From the NCBI RefSeq assembly GCF_040939455.1, contig NC_134106.1, positions 86,311,001-86,375,000 of the forward strand: a stretch of 64,000 nt of DNA, written 5' to 3'. The notes under the pieces are model-generated. The model was given only the letters and a program-made list of their open reading frames with translations. It was not told the DNA's origin and ran no database searches. Source of the stretch: Microcebus murinus. Lineage: Eukaryota; Chordata; Mammalia; Primates; Cheirogaleidae. A program made the translations under genes and the position numbers. Below, piece after piece: positions 10,196-22,339 of the stretch. Numbering within the stretch: the stretch's first letter is position 1; the number at the start of each line of letters is the position of its first letter.

Positions 10196-13149
10196 AACTT
10201 TGATTCAAGCGGTTCATGTGGTTCAATGGCAGCGGTGCTGAAACCGTCTGAACCAGCACAGCCAGTGTCTGTACCCCCAGAAACAGCGCTCCCAGTGAGC
10301 GGAGTTACAGAGCCCAGGGAAAACAGGCGGCGAGCACAGAAGTGAGGTGACGTTTCAGGGCAGTATATTGAAGGGAGCAACTCTGTTTGAACAGGGAGCC
10401 ATTTGGGACATGTTTTTGCACTACTTTCCTCCTGATTGTTCCTTTTCTTTCATGACTTCTTCGCTGTTAGCACCGGCTAGGGGGGTTCTGGTGGGAGGCA
10501 TGACATGTGAGAAAGACGGGGAAACATAGAAAGCACCGTTTGCAAAAACAACAAAGAAGCGGCGATCACAGCAGAGTAAACAGCAGAGACGGTTTCCGTG
10601 CCGTTCAAAGACTGGCCATTCAAGGGAGCACCGAAGACAAGCCTCTGCAGGAAACTCAGGGCCACCCTTCCCGGTGCACGAAACAGGCGGAGATCACACA
10701 AAGGAGGTCAGCGTTAGACTCGCCCATGGCCGCCTCTCCACTTGGGCCACAGTGGGGGAAGTCAAGGGATGGCTGAAGGGATTAGAGCTATTTTTAGTGA
10801 AAGCAAAGAGGAAACCCCTTCAGAGGCACAGATTCCAAAGAGAACAACGGTTATTAGACAATGACCTCTGCTAGGGATGGTAGAGGCGCTACAATTTCAC
10901 AGCTTCAGTGAACTCAGATGGGAAGAGGAAACCCAGCAATGATATTAACAGTGATCTAACCACAAGGAACTGATACATCAATAAGTAACAACACCAGGCA
11001 GTCAGGGAGCCTGGCTGAACTCAAGCCAAGTGCACGTGACTTTTATGAGGTACCCGTGGTTAATAATAATAGCCACAACACTGAGCAGGTTTAGCTTCAG
11101 CAGTCAAGTTATTTGTCAGAAAGTTATAGTTGGTAAGAAGCATGTCGCAAAGGGGAAACGGGTGTCCCCAGGGCAGATGGCTTGTGGGGAGAACGTGGTG
11201 GCAGAAATGCTCAGACTAAGCTGGGAAGACACGACGGTCTGTGGGGGAAGGACCCAGGGGGCAGGGCCTCACCCTACTGTGAGTCTACACTCTCATGGGG
11301 CGCCTGTGATGCCAAGTGGGCGACGTGTGCTGTCTCTGGAGCAGAAGCCACTTCAAACCCATTTTCCAGCAAAAGGGACAGAGCTGTGGACCAGTGGGAT
11401 CGCTCCTGGCACTGGAGCTAAGCGGAGGCTCAGAGTCCCGGGAAGGCAGGATAAGGCGGTCGGCCATGGGGGCTGTTCATGGATTGTGGCCCATCCATTA
11501 GCACAAACCAGGTGGCAGCACGCCAGTCACCAGGCAGGCTTTGGGGAACGGTTGGCAAAGGACGGCCCTCCCTGCGGGACGAGTTCTGGCACAGCACAGA
11601 CCTTCGAGAGCCGAGGAGTTCAGGAGAAGCTGGCTGGCTGGAGAAGCAGCGGAGCACACTAGAGATTGGAGGTGAAGGGAGCAGAGGGAGAGATGACTGG
11701 CCCCGCAGGCAGCTCGCGGTCACTGCCAGGTACCCAGAGCGACGGGGTGTATGAATAGAGCCCTGAATTCATCGCTGGGCATCACCCAACACCCTTCAAA
11801 AGGAGACTGCAGAAGCAGACAAGTGAGTGTTGGGAAATCCAAAGTCACCTTAAGGGCTACCTTCCCTGCTAACCAGGGCAGAATCTGTAAGGACACGATT
11901 TTCACCTTCCACCCGGAATTGAGGAGTGCCCTGGGGTGTTGAAATGGGCCCCTGCAGCCAAGCAGAAGTGGAACTTTCACCATCGGCCGTGGCATGTGGC
12001 TCTTACACAAGCGTCCCTCTGGCCTGCACAGAGGTTTGCACAATTCAGAGGCTTTTTGGAAAACGTGCCCCACAGCTGTGTGTCCCGGCTTGTTTGTTAT
12101 GTCTGGCAGTCGGTGGGGCGGGTGCTGGGGGGTGGTGCTGGGGGGTGCCACGCTGCAGGCAGTGGAGATGGGAGCTCGTCCATGGTCGCTGGCCCCCTCC
12201 TCCCCGCCCCTGAGCTTTATAGCTGGAACCCCAGGGGTGGCGGAGGCCCGGATACCTGCAGGGAGGTGGGGGCTTGCGGTGAAAGTCGTGCAAAGAACAA
12301 CAGCACTGCGGTTGGGGAGAGAGCTGGCTCTCACCAGTGTTTTCTCTTCCAACACTGAACTCCTCACACCAGCAAGTTCCTCCCGGCGCTGTCCAGCACC
12401 CTCCCCAGGGAGGGCAGCCTTACTGCACTCACCTTCCTTGTGACAATTATGAGCACAGCACCGCCTCACTTGTCAGCTGTCCCTGGGGACTCAGGGGCTC
12501 AGAAAGATGGATGTTCCAGATCATGACGGTTCCCTTTTACAGTATAAAAACTAAAAAGACTACTGTTTTGACGAGAACTTTTACGATATGTACAAAGGGA
12601 TCCTGCGCTTTCCTAAGCAGCATATTCCTGACATGATTCACCTGATGACGGCTCAGCTCTGTCGTTATGAGCCCCATTACTGCACCGCACCTCGTGAACA
12701 GTGACGCCCCAAGGACACGCAGGACACGTAGAACTGCTGTCCCCTGCAACGCATGATCCCAAACTTCAGTGTCAAACATACAAACAGATGTAAACCCATA
12801 AAACAGAAGAACTAGGCAGTTTCTAAAATTTGCTCTTTTTCTAGTTACAGCAGTAATAACACATGTTCATTGTGGAAAGTTGATATGCACAAAATAATAA
12901 AAGAAGAATTAAAATCACTGAAATGAGATTTAAAATGGCTTTTTTGCTGCCAGCCGTTGCCATTGCTATTTTGCTGATGTCAGTGTGTACAACGGTTCAG
13001 AATCTCTGTTAGTTTCTACCTGATGGTTCTCATCTCTCCCTCAAGGCAATGGGTCTGTGTTTTGTGACCACTGCTTTTCATTTCTGGGTAAAATGGTGCT
13101 GTTGGGTTCAAGAAGCTAAGATAGATGCTTATCTTAAAGTCTTTTAAAT
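10196..13149. other. unique, repeat-poor stretch with GC-rich core
   Basis: This is the longest repeat-free block in the first third of the window. 11.2-12.4 kb is GC-rich and holds chance-like open frames of 210 codons (11030-11662 +) and 249 codons (11720-12469 minus) with no recognisable domains. A G-quadruplex candidate lies at 12114-12145, with a C-rich GC-box-like element near 12200 and a TTTATA at 12216-12221. Whether any of this is transcribed cannot be judged from sequence alone. Confidence 0.45.
12114..12145 (+). promoter_or_regulatory. putative G-quadruplex motif
   Basis: Four G runs (4, 3, 6 and 6 G) separated by loops of 1, 4 and 7 bases satisfy the usual G3+N1-7 pattern. It lies about 70 bp upstream of a C-rich GC-box-like tract (12194-12210) and a TTTATA. 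A regulatory role is inference. Confidence 0.4.
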
Positions 13150-13700
13150 AGATGTTCTTTTTTTAAACTTTTTATTGTGGCAAAATACATATTTACAAGC
13201 ATATAACCTGCCATATTAACCACTTTAAGTATACAATTTCATTGCCATTAATTATGTTCACAATGTTGTGCAACCGTCACTACTACTTCCAAAAAATTTC
13301 ATCACCACCAATGGAGTCTCGTGCCCATTAAGCAATGACATCCTATTTCCCCTGTTCCCGGATGCTGGTAATGTCTACATCTATGAATGTGACCATGCTA
13401 GACAGTTCATATGAATAGAATCATACAATATTCGTCCTTGTGTGACTGGCTTGTTCCACTTGGGTTTTCAAGGTTGATCCATGTTGCAGCAAATGTTAGA
13501 ATTCCATTCCTTTTTAAGGCTGGATAATATTCCACTGTATGTGTAGACCACATGTTGTTTGCCCGTTCATCTATTGGTGCACACTTTGGGTTGTTTATAG
13601 CTTTGCGAATAATGCTGCCTTAATCATTGGTGTACACGTATCTGAGTCCCTGTTTTCAATTCCTTTGGGTACATACCTAGGAGTGGAATTGCTATTCTTT
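13150..13700 (-). mobile_element. old L1 3' UTR, minus orientation
   Basis: Starts with 'aactttttattgtggcaaaa' and continues with 'catataacctgccatattaa', 'gaataatgctgcc' and 'cctaggagtggaattgct'. This is the classic reverse-complement order of the L1M 3' untranslated region. It is non-coding. Confidence 0.85.
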
Positions 13701-14487
13701 TTATCTTTAAAAATATCTGCTTCTGTGTTTTATAATGTATACAGTAGGTTAGCAGAGTAGTACAGATATAATTTAGAACTTGGTGTATATATTTTGGGGA
13801 GCTCAAAATATTTTCTGGGAAATATCCATGACAAAACAAATGGAAGTCACCAGGTTAGAGCTTCGTGATGAGATCCTGGGGCCACGTGGTTAATGCCCAG
13901 TTTTCTAGCTTCCACAGAGATGGGGACAGTCCCAGTGAAGTTCTTATCTTGATGTGATGGGCAGTGGTGCCCCTGTTGCCCCGCCAAGGCCAGATGCCTG
14001 CCCTGGCCAGTGGCTCACCACAGGTGCCAGTCTGGGGCGTGGACTGAGAAGGAGCAGGAAGAATCAGCATAAGGTCACCCACACCTGGAAAAGTGGCTCA
14101 GAAGGACTCACTGCATGGAAAAGAGCACATGTTTTTAAATGGCCCTTTTTTTTTTATTGCTTTTCAAACAGCCCATCTGAGGTGCTTACTCTTCCCTCTG
14201 AAGCCAGGGACTGCAGGTTGGCTGTGCAGTTGTGAGCTCTCAGCTCTGAGGGAGCAACCAAGCACCTTCCACTAGGAGATGCCCTTATGTCCTGTATCTG
14301 GGCGGGAAAGTACCTGACCTGCATTCCTCACTTTCCCAGAGCTTAGTGCACTCTCTGCGGAAGGAAGGTCAAAATGGCTTTCTAGAAACAGCTGCTCCTC
14401 CCAGCCATATTTCAGTGGTTGCCAATTTAGAGTTGCCAAATACTTAAACAATCATCAAAAGCAAATGAATGTCAAGAAAACAAATTG
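13701..14487. other. unique intergenic stretch
   Basis: No gene or clear repeat. A T11 run sits at about 14146. Confidence 0.45.
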
Positions 14488-14650
14488 CAGTTGACCCTTG
14501 CACAACAGGGGTTTGAACTGTGTGGGTCCACTTATGCACGGCTTTTTTCAACTAAACTCGGATAGGAAATACAGTACTGGCAGAATCGAAGCCGGCACCT
14601 AGCAAAGGCTGACTTTTGTCAGTCTCCGCAGGGCTCACTGTGGGGCTGGA
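14488..14650 (+). mobile_element. MER8/Tigger-type DNA transposon end
   Basis: Opens with 'cagttgacccttgcacaaca', the terminal inverted repeat typical of MER8/Tigger2 elements, then 'gtttgaactgtgtgggtcca' and 'cacggcttttttcaacta'. The opposite terminus is not visible, so this is a one-ended fragment without transposase. Confidence 0.7.
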
Positions 14651-15017
14651 GGATGCTCAGATTAAATTGCATATACTTCTGATTCTGCATCCATTTTTAT
14701 CTATATGTATGCTTTCCACAGTTATAAATATTTTCACTGAAAATTGCCTTTGAGAAGTTTCCCACGTGTCTGTGTACTTGTCAGCTTAAATGGCTGCATA
14801 ACATCCCATCCGGTTCATATACCACTATTTATTTCATCACTGCAGGGTGGTGGACATCAAGAACTTCTTAAAGACATGTTGCCTGCACATCCAGTGGCCT
14901 AGCCCTGTCTTGGAGGCATGGCAGGGCACTCCCAGTCCAGGCCAGAGCACAGACATCCTGTCCCTTTGCAGGGGCTTCAAGGGAGGAGCTGTCAAAGCCA
15001 CAAGGAAAGATCAGATT

Positions 15018-15339
<322 letters not shown>

Positions 15340-17659
15340 GAACGATTTTGAAGACAAAAGTAATCTTTCTCCTTTGAAGGAAGCATGAAACCAAAGAAGC
15401 CTGTGGAGCCTGAAATCAAGACACAGGGGCTCCCAGCCTGGTGCATGCACTTTCTCATCGTGCGACCCTGAGCAGGACTAACCCTTACTGGCTATTTGTC
15501 TCCCCCGACTCCACCGCCCCCTCACCCCCCACCCCCATAAGCGGTGACAAACGTCGCCACGCCACTGGGCACTGATGTGGGTAATGCTGTGTGAGCGCTG
15601 TGGTTCCTGTGGGGACTCTGAGCAGGAGCAAGGCCCAGCACTGACGGGGGCTGGGCTCCAGGCATGGCAAGGGGTCCTGCGCTGTGTGAGTTCAAATCCC
15701 GCCATCGTCTTCCTTCTCCCCCAGGCTCCCTGTCCCGCCTTGTCCCTGCCTCTGCCTTCCCAGGGCTGCTGCTCCCAGATCCTTCCTCACGGGCAGCGCT
15801 GGGCCCTGCGAGGGGAGGAGGAGCTGAGGCTTGGCTGGTGATGGTTAAACATGTTGGAGTTTGAGTGATAATCATAAGCACCAAATCAGTGCTGAGCCAC
15901 GGGAGATGGCACTGCGGGGGAACTGCTGGTACAGCGGGTGTGCCTGTCCCCTCCATGTGCTGCTCCAGGCTGTCCTGCACAGTGACTCGACTCCCTGGGG
16001 CTGGCGCTCTGTGTCTGAGGGTGGGCGCCACTGAGTCACCATGGGGACAGTGCTGAACCCCTTTTCCGTTTCCCCCTGCTGCGCCCCAGCATGTGGGTCC
16101 CAACCGCACTCACTCACGGTGGCGTTCCCACCTTCCTGCAGCAGGCAGCGGGAGGGCAACTGACAACGAGCAGCTGAACACTCAACCGCGTCGCCCCCAC
16201 CCCCATGCACACACACGGAATCCTTGGCCCGGGGACCTACAGCGTGGGGACACACCTTAGAGGTCATCTGGTCTCACCTTCACTCCTGTCTCCCAAAGGG
16301 GTCTCAGGGCTCTCCAGACCGCAGTGTGGCTGCTGGGGTGTTTGCGAGGGTCAACAGAGAGTAAATGTGTGAATTTCATTATCGCAACTTTAGCTGTGAT
16401 TGTTTATTTAGGTCTCACCTCATTCCAAAAAAAAGAAAAAGTTGGAGGCAAGATTATTGTTATCACTGTTCATCGGATGCCTGGACCCTTTTGTCCCATG
16501 GAGTCCTTCTGGGCTGCAGGTGCTGGGGACCCCTGCACTAGCCACAGCCACCCCTCTCTGTTCTCCAGGTTCCTTTTTTTAAGCTAGTAAAGCGGCCAGG
16601 AGAGGGACCACATCAGGTGAAGGGAGAGACTTCCTTGGAGTGAGGAAGGCATGGGCTGGCTCTGTCTGGAGACGGGAAACCGTGTATGGCTGGCGCTCAT
16701 GCGTCTGCATATGGAGGTCGCCCCTTCCCCAAGGGTTATCAGCACGCCCTGGGAGAGAGCAGTTCGGTGTGTGACTCTCCTTTTCCAGGGCAAAAACCGG
16801 TCCCCCCAAAGAGTTGAAAGAGGAGAATAGGCAGTAGGCCTGTCCCTGTGGGTCCACCTTAATAGCATCAGGATCCAGAAGCAGAGCAGGGGTGACCTTG
16901 GGGACCTGCCCTTCTCTCCCTGCCTGGGGGGTGCCTGCCACCTGCCATCTCTTCCCTGGACACCTCTCCTGTCCTCACTGGAGCAGCCACATTCACCAAC
17001 ATCCAGCCTCTCATCGCTAGGCTGGTCTCCACGGGTGCCGGCAAGTTAGGCCTAATCGTTCTCCACTGATAGCCTGTGTTCTCCCAAGGGGAGGCAGAGC
17101 CAGCCTCAGCCTTCCTGGGCAACCTCTTCTCTTGCTCACAGGTAGGGATGTTTCTTTTAAAGAGTTCTGGCAACCCTCTGGACTTGACAAGTATCCTGGC
17201 AGCTATCTCTGGATTGACTGATTGATTCATTGATTCATTCAGCAAGGATTTATCGAGTGCCTGCTCATGTGTGTGAGGGTGAGTCTCACATTTACGGGCC
17301 CCTAGAAAACATTCTTCAGAAAGAACTCTTCTGCCTCTAACGCTTTGGAATGTTCTGCCTATGCAAAGAAAGTTTCAAATCAGCCTGGATGCAAGGGGTC
17401 CTGAAGCTGAGCCTCAGCCTACATTTGCAGCCTTAACCTCAACCCTCCCCTCCTTGGCAGGGGGGCTCAGCGCTCTCTCTGGGACATGCCTCGGATTGAA
17501 GTGCCTTGTCTTCAACACGGGAGGCCCAACCCCCTCCTGTAATTATGGCAGCTACTTAAAATTCCTTACATTTATATTTTAAGTGGATTTCACATAAATA
17601 AAGTCTTTTAAGAATGTCATTGGAAGGGTTATTTTAAACTAAGAGGTGTTCCATAACCT
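15340..17659. other. unique, GC-moderate intergenic stretch
   Basis: Mostly unique. A short minus-oriented L2 3' end is at about 17215-17270 ('ttcattcagcaaggatttat', 'cgagtgcctgctc'). Overlapping long open frames at 15.5-16.3 kb (up to 195 codons, minus) lie in GC-rich DNA and have no recognisable domains. Confidence 0.45.
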
Positions 17660-17757
17660 GCAGAATGTGGCAATGTATGTAACAGCACAATGCCTGGTAC
17701 GTTGTGGGTGTGCAGTAAATGTTAGCTGAATGAATGGATGAATGAATGAATGATGTT
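17660..17757 (+). mobile_element. L2 LINE 3' tail with (TGAA)n
   Basis: 'gcacaatgcctggtacgttg' and 'agtaaatgttagctgaatga' match the L2 3' end. The terminal repeat has expanded into (TGAA)n at 17727-17753. Confidence 0.65.
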
Positions 17758-17977
17758 GCCCCATTTTCTGATGAGGAGAAGCTCCCTGAGAAGGAGAGGG
17801 GACAGTGGCCCCTTTGAAAATGGCCATACAGGCTGTTGGGCAGGAGAAGGCTGCTTCTTTAGTTGTTCTTTCCACAAATGTGTAAGACCAGCCTGGGCCC
17901 CCAGGGTGTCTGAATTCCTGGATCACTTTGGTTTATATAACCAATTTCTTATCCAGGTTCTACCTCTGCCTCTTGAC

Positions 17978-18112
17978 TTTTTTTTTTTTAAGAGTTGGGC
18001 TCTTGCTATATTTTCCAGGCTGACCTTGAACTCCTGGGCTCAAGCAATCCTCCTGCCTCAGCCTCCTGAGGAGTCATTGGGGCTAATAGGTGCATACCAC
18101 CATACCCATCTT
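17978..18112 (-). mobile_element. Alu monomer (FLAM/FRAM-type)
   Basis: T12 tail, then 'agagttgggctcttgctat', 'cttgaactcctgggctcaag' and 'ctcctgcctcagcctcctga', ending near 'gtgcataccaccatacccat'. It contains a single monomer and no central linker, so it is an early free Alu monomer in minus orientation. Confidence 0.85.
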
Positions 18113-18377
18113 TGACAGTTTTTAAAACCTTTATAAGTTCTTGATTTTCTACTTTGTAAATGGTTTAACAGTTGGTGGTATACTCATAACTAGTACATAC
18201 ACTAGTGTGTATACTAATACAGTAGGTATATATACTATGGTCAGTAACACCTGAACTGGTGTTTGTCTCACTGTGTCATTGTGACGCCCCAGAGAGCTAA
18301 CATGTGGAAACCCTTTGTAAAGATGTTCAAGTCTAAATAATTATTGTGGTTGCTCAATCATAAAAACTGCGGGTCCC

Positions 18378-18784
18378 TATCTTAGCCCATTCCTGGTGCT
18401 ATAATGAAATACCTAAGACTGGGTAATTTATAAACATCAGACATTTATTTCTCACAGTTCTGGAGGCTGGGAAGTCCAAGAACAAGGTGTCAGCAGATTT
18501 GGTGTCTGGTGAGGGCCTGTTCCTCACAGATGGCAGAGGGAGAAATACTGTGCCCTCGCTTGGCGGAAGGAGTGGAAGGGAAGAAACAGGTTCCTTCCAA
18601 TCCTTTTATAAGGGCACTAATCCCATTCACAAAGACAGAGCTCTCATGACCCAGTCACCTCCCCAAAGGCCCCAGCTCTCAATACTATTGCATCGGGGAT
18701 TAAGTGTCAACATGAATTTTGGAGGATCGGGGATTAAGTGTCAACATGAATTTTGGAGGAGACACACACGATTGGACCATAGCA
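18378..18784 (-). mobile_element. MaLR LTR (MLT1/MST-type)
   Basis: The plus strand reads 'tatcttagcccattcctggt', 'actgggtaatttataaacat', 'cacagttctggaggctggga', 'tcatgacccagtcacctccc' and 'ttgcatcggggattaagtg', ending 'ggaccatagca'. This is the reverse complement of an ERVL-MaLR LTR. A perfect 34-bp tandem duplication lies inside it (separate entry). It is a non-coding endogenous retroelement relic. Confidence 0.85.
18692..18759 (+). repeat. perfect 34-bp tandem duplication
   Basis: Bases 18692-18725 and 18726-18759 are identical, beginning 'atcggggattaagtgtcaac' and ending 'ttttggagg'. The duplication is inside the MaLR LTR near its U3 start. Identity of the two copies points to a recent replication-slippage type event. 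Confidence 0.95.
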
Positions 18785-19598
18785 GCAGGACACTTCCTTC
18801 TGCCTGACTTGGCTGCACTCTGAGTCCTTGGGCAGGCTCATCTCCACTTGTCCCTCACTGTCTGGCCTCAGTAGGGTGGAGGAGTGGAGGGGTGGAGGGG
18901 TGTGCTACCCCCAGGCCCCTGTGTTCAGGTGCTTCCCCCATCCAGCTCAGCTGAGTGGCAGCAGGTGGTTGGAGAGACCCGTTGCCTCAGCGCTGGGTGG
19001 GGCGCCCAGGCTCTGGCCTGCAGTGGGAACCTGGAGAACTGCACACTCTGCCCGGGGCACACCAGGGATAAAGCTGCCCTTCTTTGCCCCAGTTAACAGA
19101 GCTCTTCTTCCTCTATGTCTTTCTTCAGCAACTGAGCTTTGATTTTTGCTAAATTTCTCTTAATGTGGGAGCTCCCCTGCCACTCCAGTCTCCCCCTCCC
19201 CCCACCACATCCGTTCACTCTCTTTGACCTTCTGCCAAACTCTATTTCTTAATGCTGAGCTGCCCTCCCTCATTTCCTCACCTTCATTCAGGCACTGTAA
19301 GTTCTCAGTGTTCAAACCCCCTAAGGTTACGTAAACAGAACTTTGCATTTATCTTCTCTCTCTTTCTTCGGAGCTTTGTTTTCAGGTTCATTAGGGACTT
19401 CCTGTGGGTGTAATTACAGCTGTTGGGTTTTGAAGGCTGCCCACCTTCTCCCTATTTTGTTAAAAATGTCATAGATCTTCAGAGATTTCTTTCACTTTTA
19501 AAGTTATTACCTGTCTTCCTGCACATCAATCTTGTTGATTTTATTTCAAGGCATTTTCCGGAGTGAGCTTCTGCATAGTTATTTTCCTGCCCACCCTG
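18785..19598. other. unique intergenic stretch
   Basis: Contains a short G/A minisatellite of GGGTGGA-like units near 18873-18903. No gene or named repeat is recognised. Confidence 0.45.
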
Positions 19599-19602
19599 CA
19601 AC

Positions 19603-20004
19603 TGTTGGGCCGCAGAAATGTACAGCCCGTGTGGGGGAGAGACGGCCGCTCGAAAAGACTCAGAGTCCAGAGACTTGATGCAATAGCATGAGGATTTATT
19701 TACCAGCGCGCGCGGGGGCAAGCGAGCTAAGGAAGCTTGCCGCCCCGACCTTTTTTCCTTAGGATTTTTATAGACAGAAACCACACGCAGGTGGCTAGGG
19801 GTCACAGGGTGGGGGGAAAGTTTCATGGGCTTCGACCTTGCACAAACATGTACCAGATGAGCTCATGTCTAATTTCTAATCTTGGTCAGTAGTTTCCAAG
19901 GACTAAAGGCTGGGGAGTTACAGAGTGGCACCGGCGGGGGAGGGAGTAGGGTTGAGCGAGCGGAGTTTACAGAAGCAGAATGGCAGGTTAGATTTTTCTC
20001 CACA
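19603..20004 (-). mobile_element. solo LTR of an ERV1-like endogenous retrovirus
   Basis: On the minus strand the element begins TGTGGAG (20004) and ends CCCAACA (19603), giving 5'-TG...CA-3' termini and 402 bp. It is flanked by a perfect 4-bp duplication, CAAC, at 19599-19602 and 20005-20008; a 4-bp duplication is typical of gammaretrovirus-like integration. A TATA box (TATAAAAATCC, minus) lies at about 19762-19772 and an AATAAA polyadenylation signal at about 19695-19700, in the right order for U3-R-U5. No internal viral genes adjoin it, so it arose by LTR recombination. The family was not identified. Intact ends suggest it is younger than the MaLR copies. Confidence 0.85.
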
Positions 20005-20008
20005 CAAC

Positions 20009-22339
20009 CTCCTGCAGGAAGGTGAAATAGGACAGAAGAAAGGGATTAGAGTTGGAGGACCCGACCTTAGTCCCTTCAAGCACTCTGTCTGCAGACAGAG
20101 CTGGGCCACTCTCACTGCTCCCTGTCTTGTAAAACTGCAAAAGCAATCAAGAAAGCAATCCTCCATAAATGCCCTGACTTTTACACCATAAAAGTGCACT
20201 CTTTCCTTCTCCATCCCACTCCATTCATGAGGTTTCCCTCCCTAGTGTGATGTCTGCTTCCTTCAGCTGAGACCAGAGGCCTCTTTAAAAGAGACTTGTC
20301 TTCTGGGATGTCACACTTGGGCCACCCCTCACCTCTGGCTCAGGCAGGTGACTTAAATGAAACTCTGATTGCAACTCGCAGAGCATTTGATTAAAGCTAA
20401 GATTAATTGGAAGCCACAGGTCAGAATGGAAAAATAATGTCCCTTGGGTTGCAGGTGCACCTGCTAATGAGCAATCACCTGATTTCAGAGAACGCTTGCT
20501 AATTCTGTGGGCTTACAGGGGAAGCCACCTGGCCGCTAGTAGCAACTGCACCATGTGTGGCCAGGAGCTAATTTTCACTGGATCCCAAAATAGGCTTCAT
20601 ATTTGACCCATGTCATGGAAAGATAAAATCTAAGTCCCTTCCGTGCTCTTGGATGCTGAGACTGTGACATCAGCTATGGGAAATAGTTCCTTTAGATTGG
20701 CCATCAGGCCTCAGTGTGGCCCGTTCCTCAGTGAACACTGACCCTCCGAGTTTAGTCATTCGTCAACCAGAGGCTTCCTTGAGAGATGACAGTTTCCCTA
20801 GGATACAATAACACCATCCTTCAGGCTGCAGATGGGACCTGTCCGCCTGTCCATTGTAATTTTAAGCTCAGTGTAGCTCATTTCTGCAAGCTGGGATTTT
20901 CATTATTCCGATTTCTAAGATTTCCTTGGAAAAATAGAGCCACTGGGATGAACTGGGCGCTGGCCCAGCCACCTCCTGTTTGGGTGCACCCTTGAAGGCA
21001 GATGCAGGAGGGGAGGCCCCGGGACCATGCCCCAGATGGGGAGACTGGAGTGCAGGACGCAGGGACCTGCAGTATTGGAGGGCCAAGCTGGGGACTGTGG
21101 AGACAGCCTGAGGAAGCAGCGAGACCGCAGACAAGAGGGAGGCACAAGGGAGCAAAACCCGGTTCTGGAGCCTCTAAAGAAGCAAACTCAGCTCCTTTTA
21201 TGCCTGGCTCTGGGCATTCCATTGAGCTAGGCTGAGGCCGGGCATCCCCAGCCCCATCATCCTGTATGCCCAGATTCATTGTAAATAGCTTGTTAGAGTT
21301 TTAGTGCCTCTGGGATGAACTGATGGGGTGGTTACTGGAGCTCATTCTCTGCCCATCCTAAGCAGCTAAGGAGACTTCCTTAAAAACAGCAGGGGCTTAG
21401 GTCAATTCCCTGCTCTCTGGTGAACACAGTCCATAAACAGCACTGGTCAATGATTACCCAAAAGCCCATGTGGGAGGGAGAGTGTGAAAAGGGCATGGGA
21501 AGAATTACAGAAAAGGGAAGGGGCACATTTAAAGAAAGAAGAAGATGGGGTGAGGCCTGACAGGGGCTGTCAGCCAGAGTCCCCATGGTGGAGAGCCAGT
21601 CAGCCTGTGTGTTTGAGGCGTTATTGCTAAATAACTTCCCTAGATCAGACTTCCCAGAAGGGGCAGCTTGGATTGGCCCAAGTATTTTCTTTTGTAAGAA
21701 ATATGGTTTTGTTTTGTGTCAGAATGAAAAATAATTTGTACCAAGTCAAGGCCCCTCAACCTTTTCAAGTATGATGGTCTTCGTCTTTCTTGCCTTTTTA
21801 AATCTTTTAAGTAGTGACTGTATCTAGCACAGAGCAAACACATTGCAGCAAACATGCTGACTACGGTTCCCCCAGATGGAGAGTTCCATTCCTCCCAGCC
21901 ATTCCCTCTTGCAACTAAACATCCCTGGACATGACACAACAGACAGGCATGGGGAACCCTGACAGGTGGAAAGAAGAAAATAGCTAAGGACCTTGGGACT
22001 TGAGGAATGACGCACGGTGTGACTCTGGGTTTCTTGGTCACTCCTCCACACCCTGGACAGGGTGCCATGGAAGCCTCTAACCAGAAACCGCCGACAGGCA
22101 CAGACAAGAAAGCTCTAAGAAGAGCCTGTTCCCCATGGTCAAAGCACAGGGAAGGGGCTGGCCCGACAACAAAAGGAAGCCTTTTTGGCAATATCTACCC
22201 TACCCCAGCAAAACACTAGTGGGCTGAACAGGGAGCTTCCAGCCCCACCTGATCCTGTGTCCTGCAGAAACTGATGGAGATGCTCAGATGCCCCGGCCAG
22301 TGGTGTGAGCTCTGAGCTGGGAGCTAATCCTCTATCTCC
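20009..22339. other. unique intergenic stretch, possible conserved non-coding block
   Basis: No gene or clear repeat. 20340-20720 is AT-moderate with many TAAT cores and a perfect E-box palindrome (20451-20464), the look of a regulatory element, though conservation cannot be tested here. Open frames around 20.9-21.3 and 21.6-22.2 kb have no recognisable domain. Confidence 0.4.
20451..20464. promoter_or_regulatory. bipartite E-box palindrome
   Basis: GCAGGTGCACCTGC is a perfect 14-bp palindrome containing CAGGTG and CACCTG back to back, the preferred half-sites of ZEB/SNAI-type factors. TAAT homeodomain-type cores lie on both sides (20404, 20434, 20464). Function is inferred. Confidence 0.35.

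Noticed and set aside
11030..11662. 210-codon open frame on the plus strand
   Set aside because: No domain, signal peptide or known family. Other frames in the same interval are also open, as expected from low stop density in GC-rich sequence.
11720..12469. 249-codon open frame on the minus strand
   Set aside because: No recognisable domain, no homologous family, and overlapping long frames in GC-rich DNA on both strands (for example 11030-11662 +). Chance is the simpler reading.
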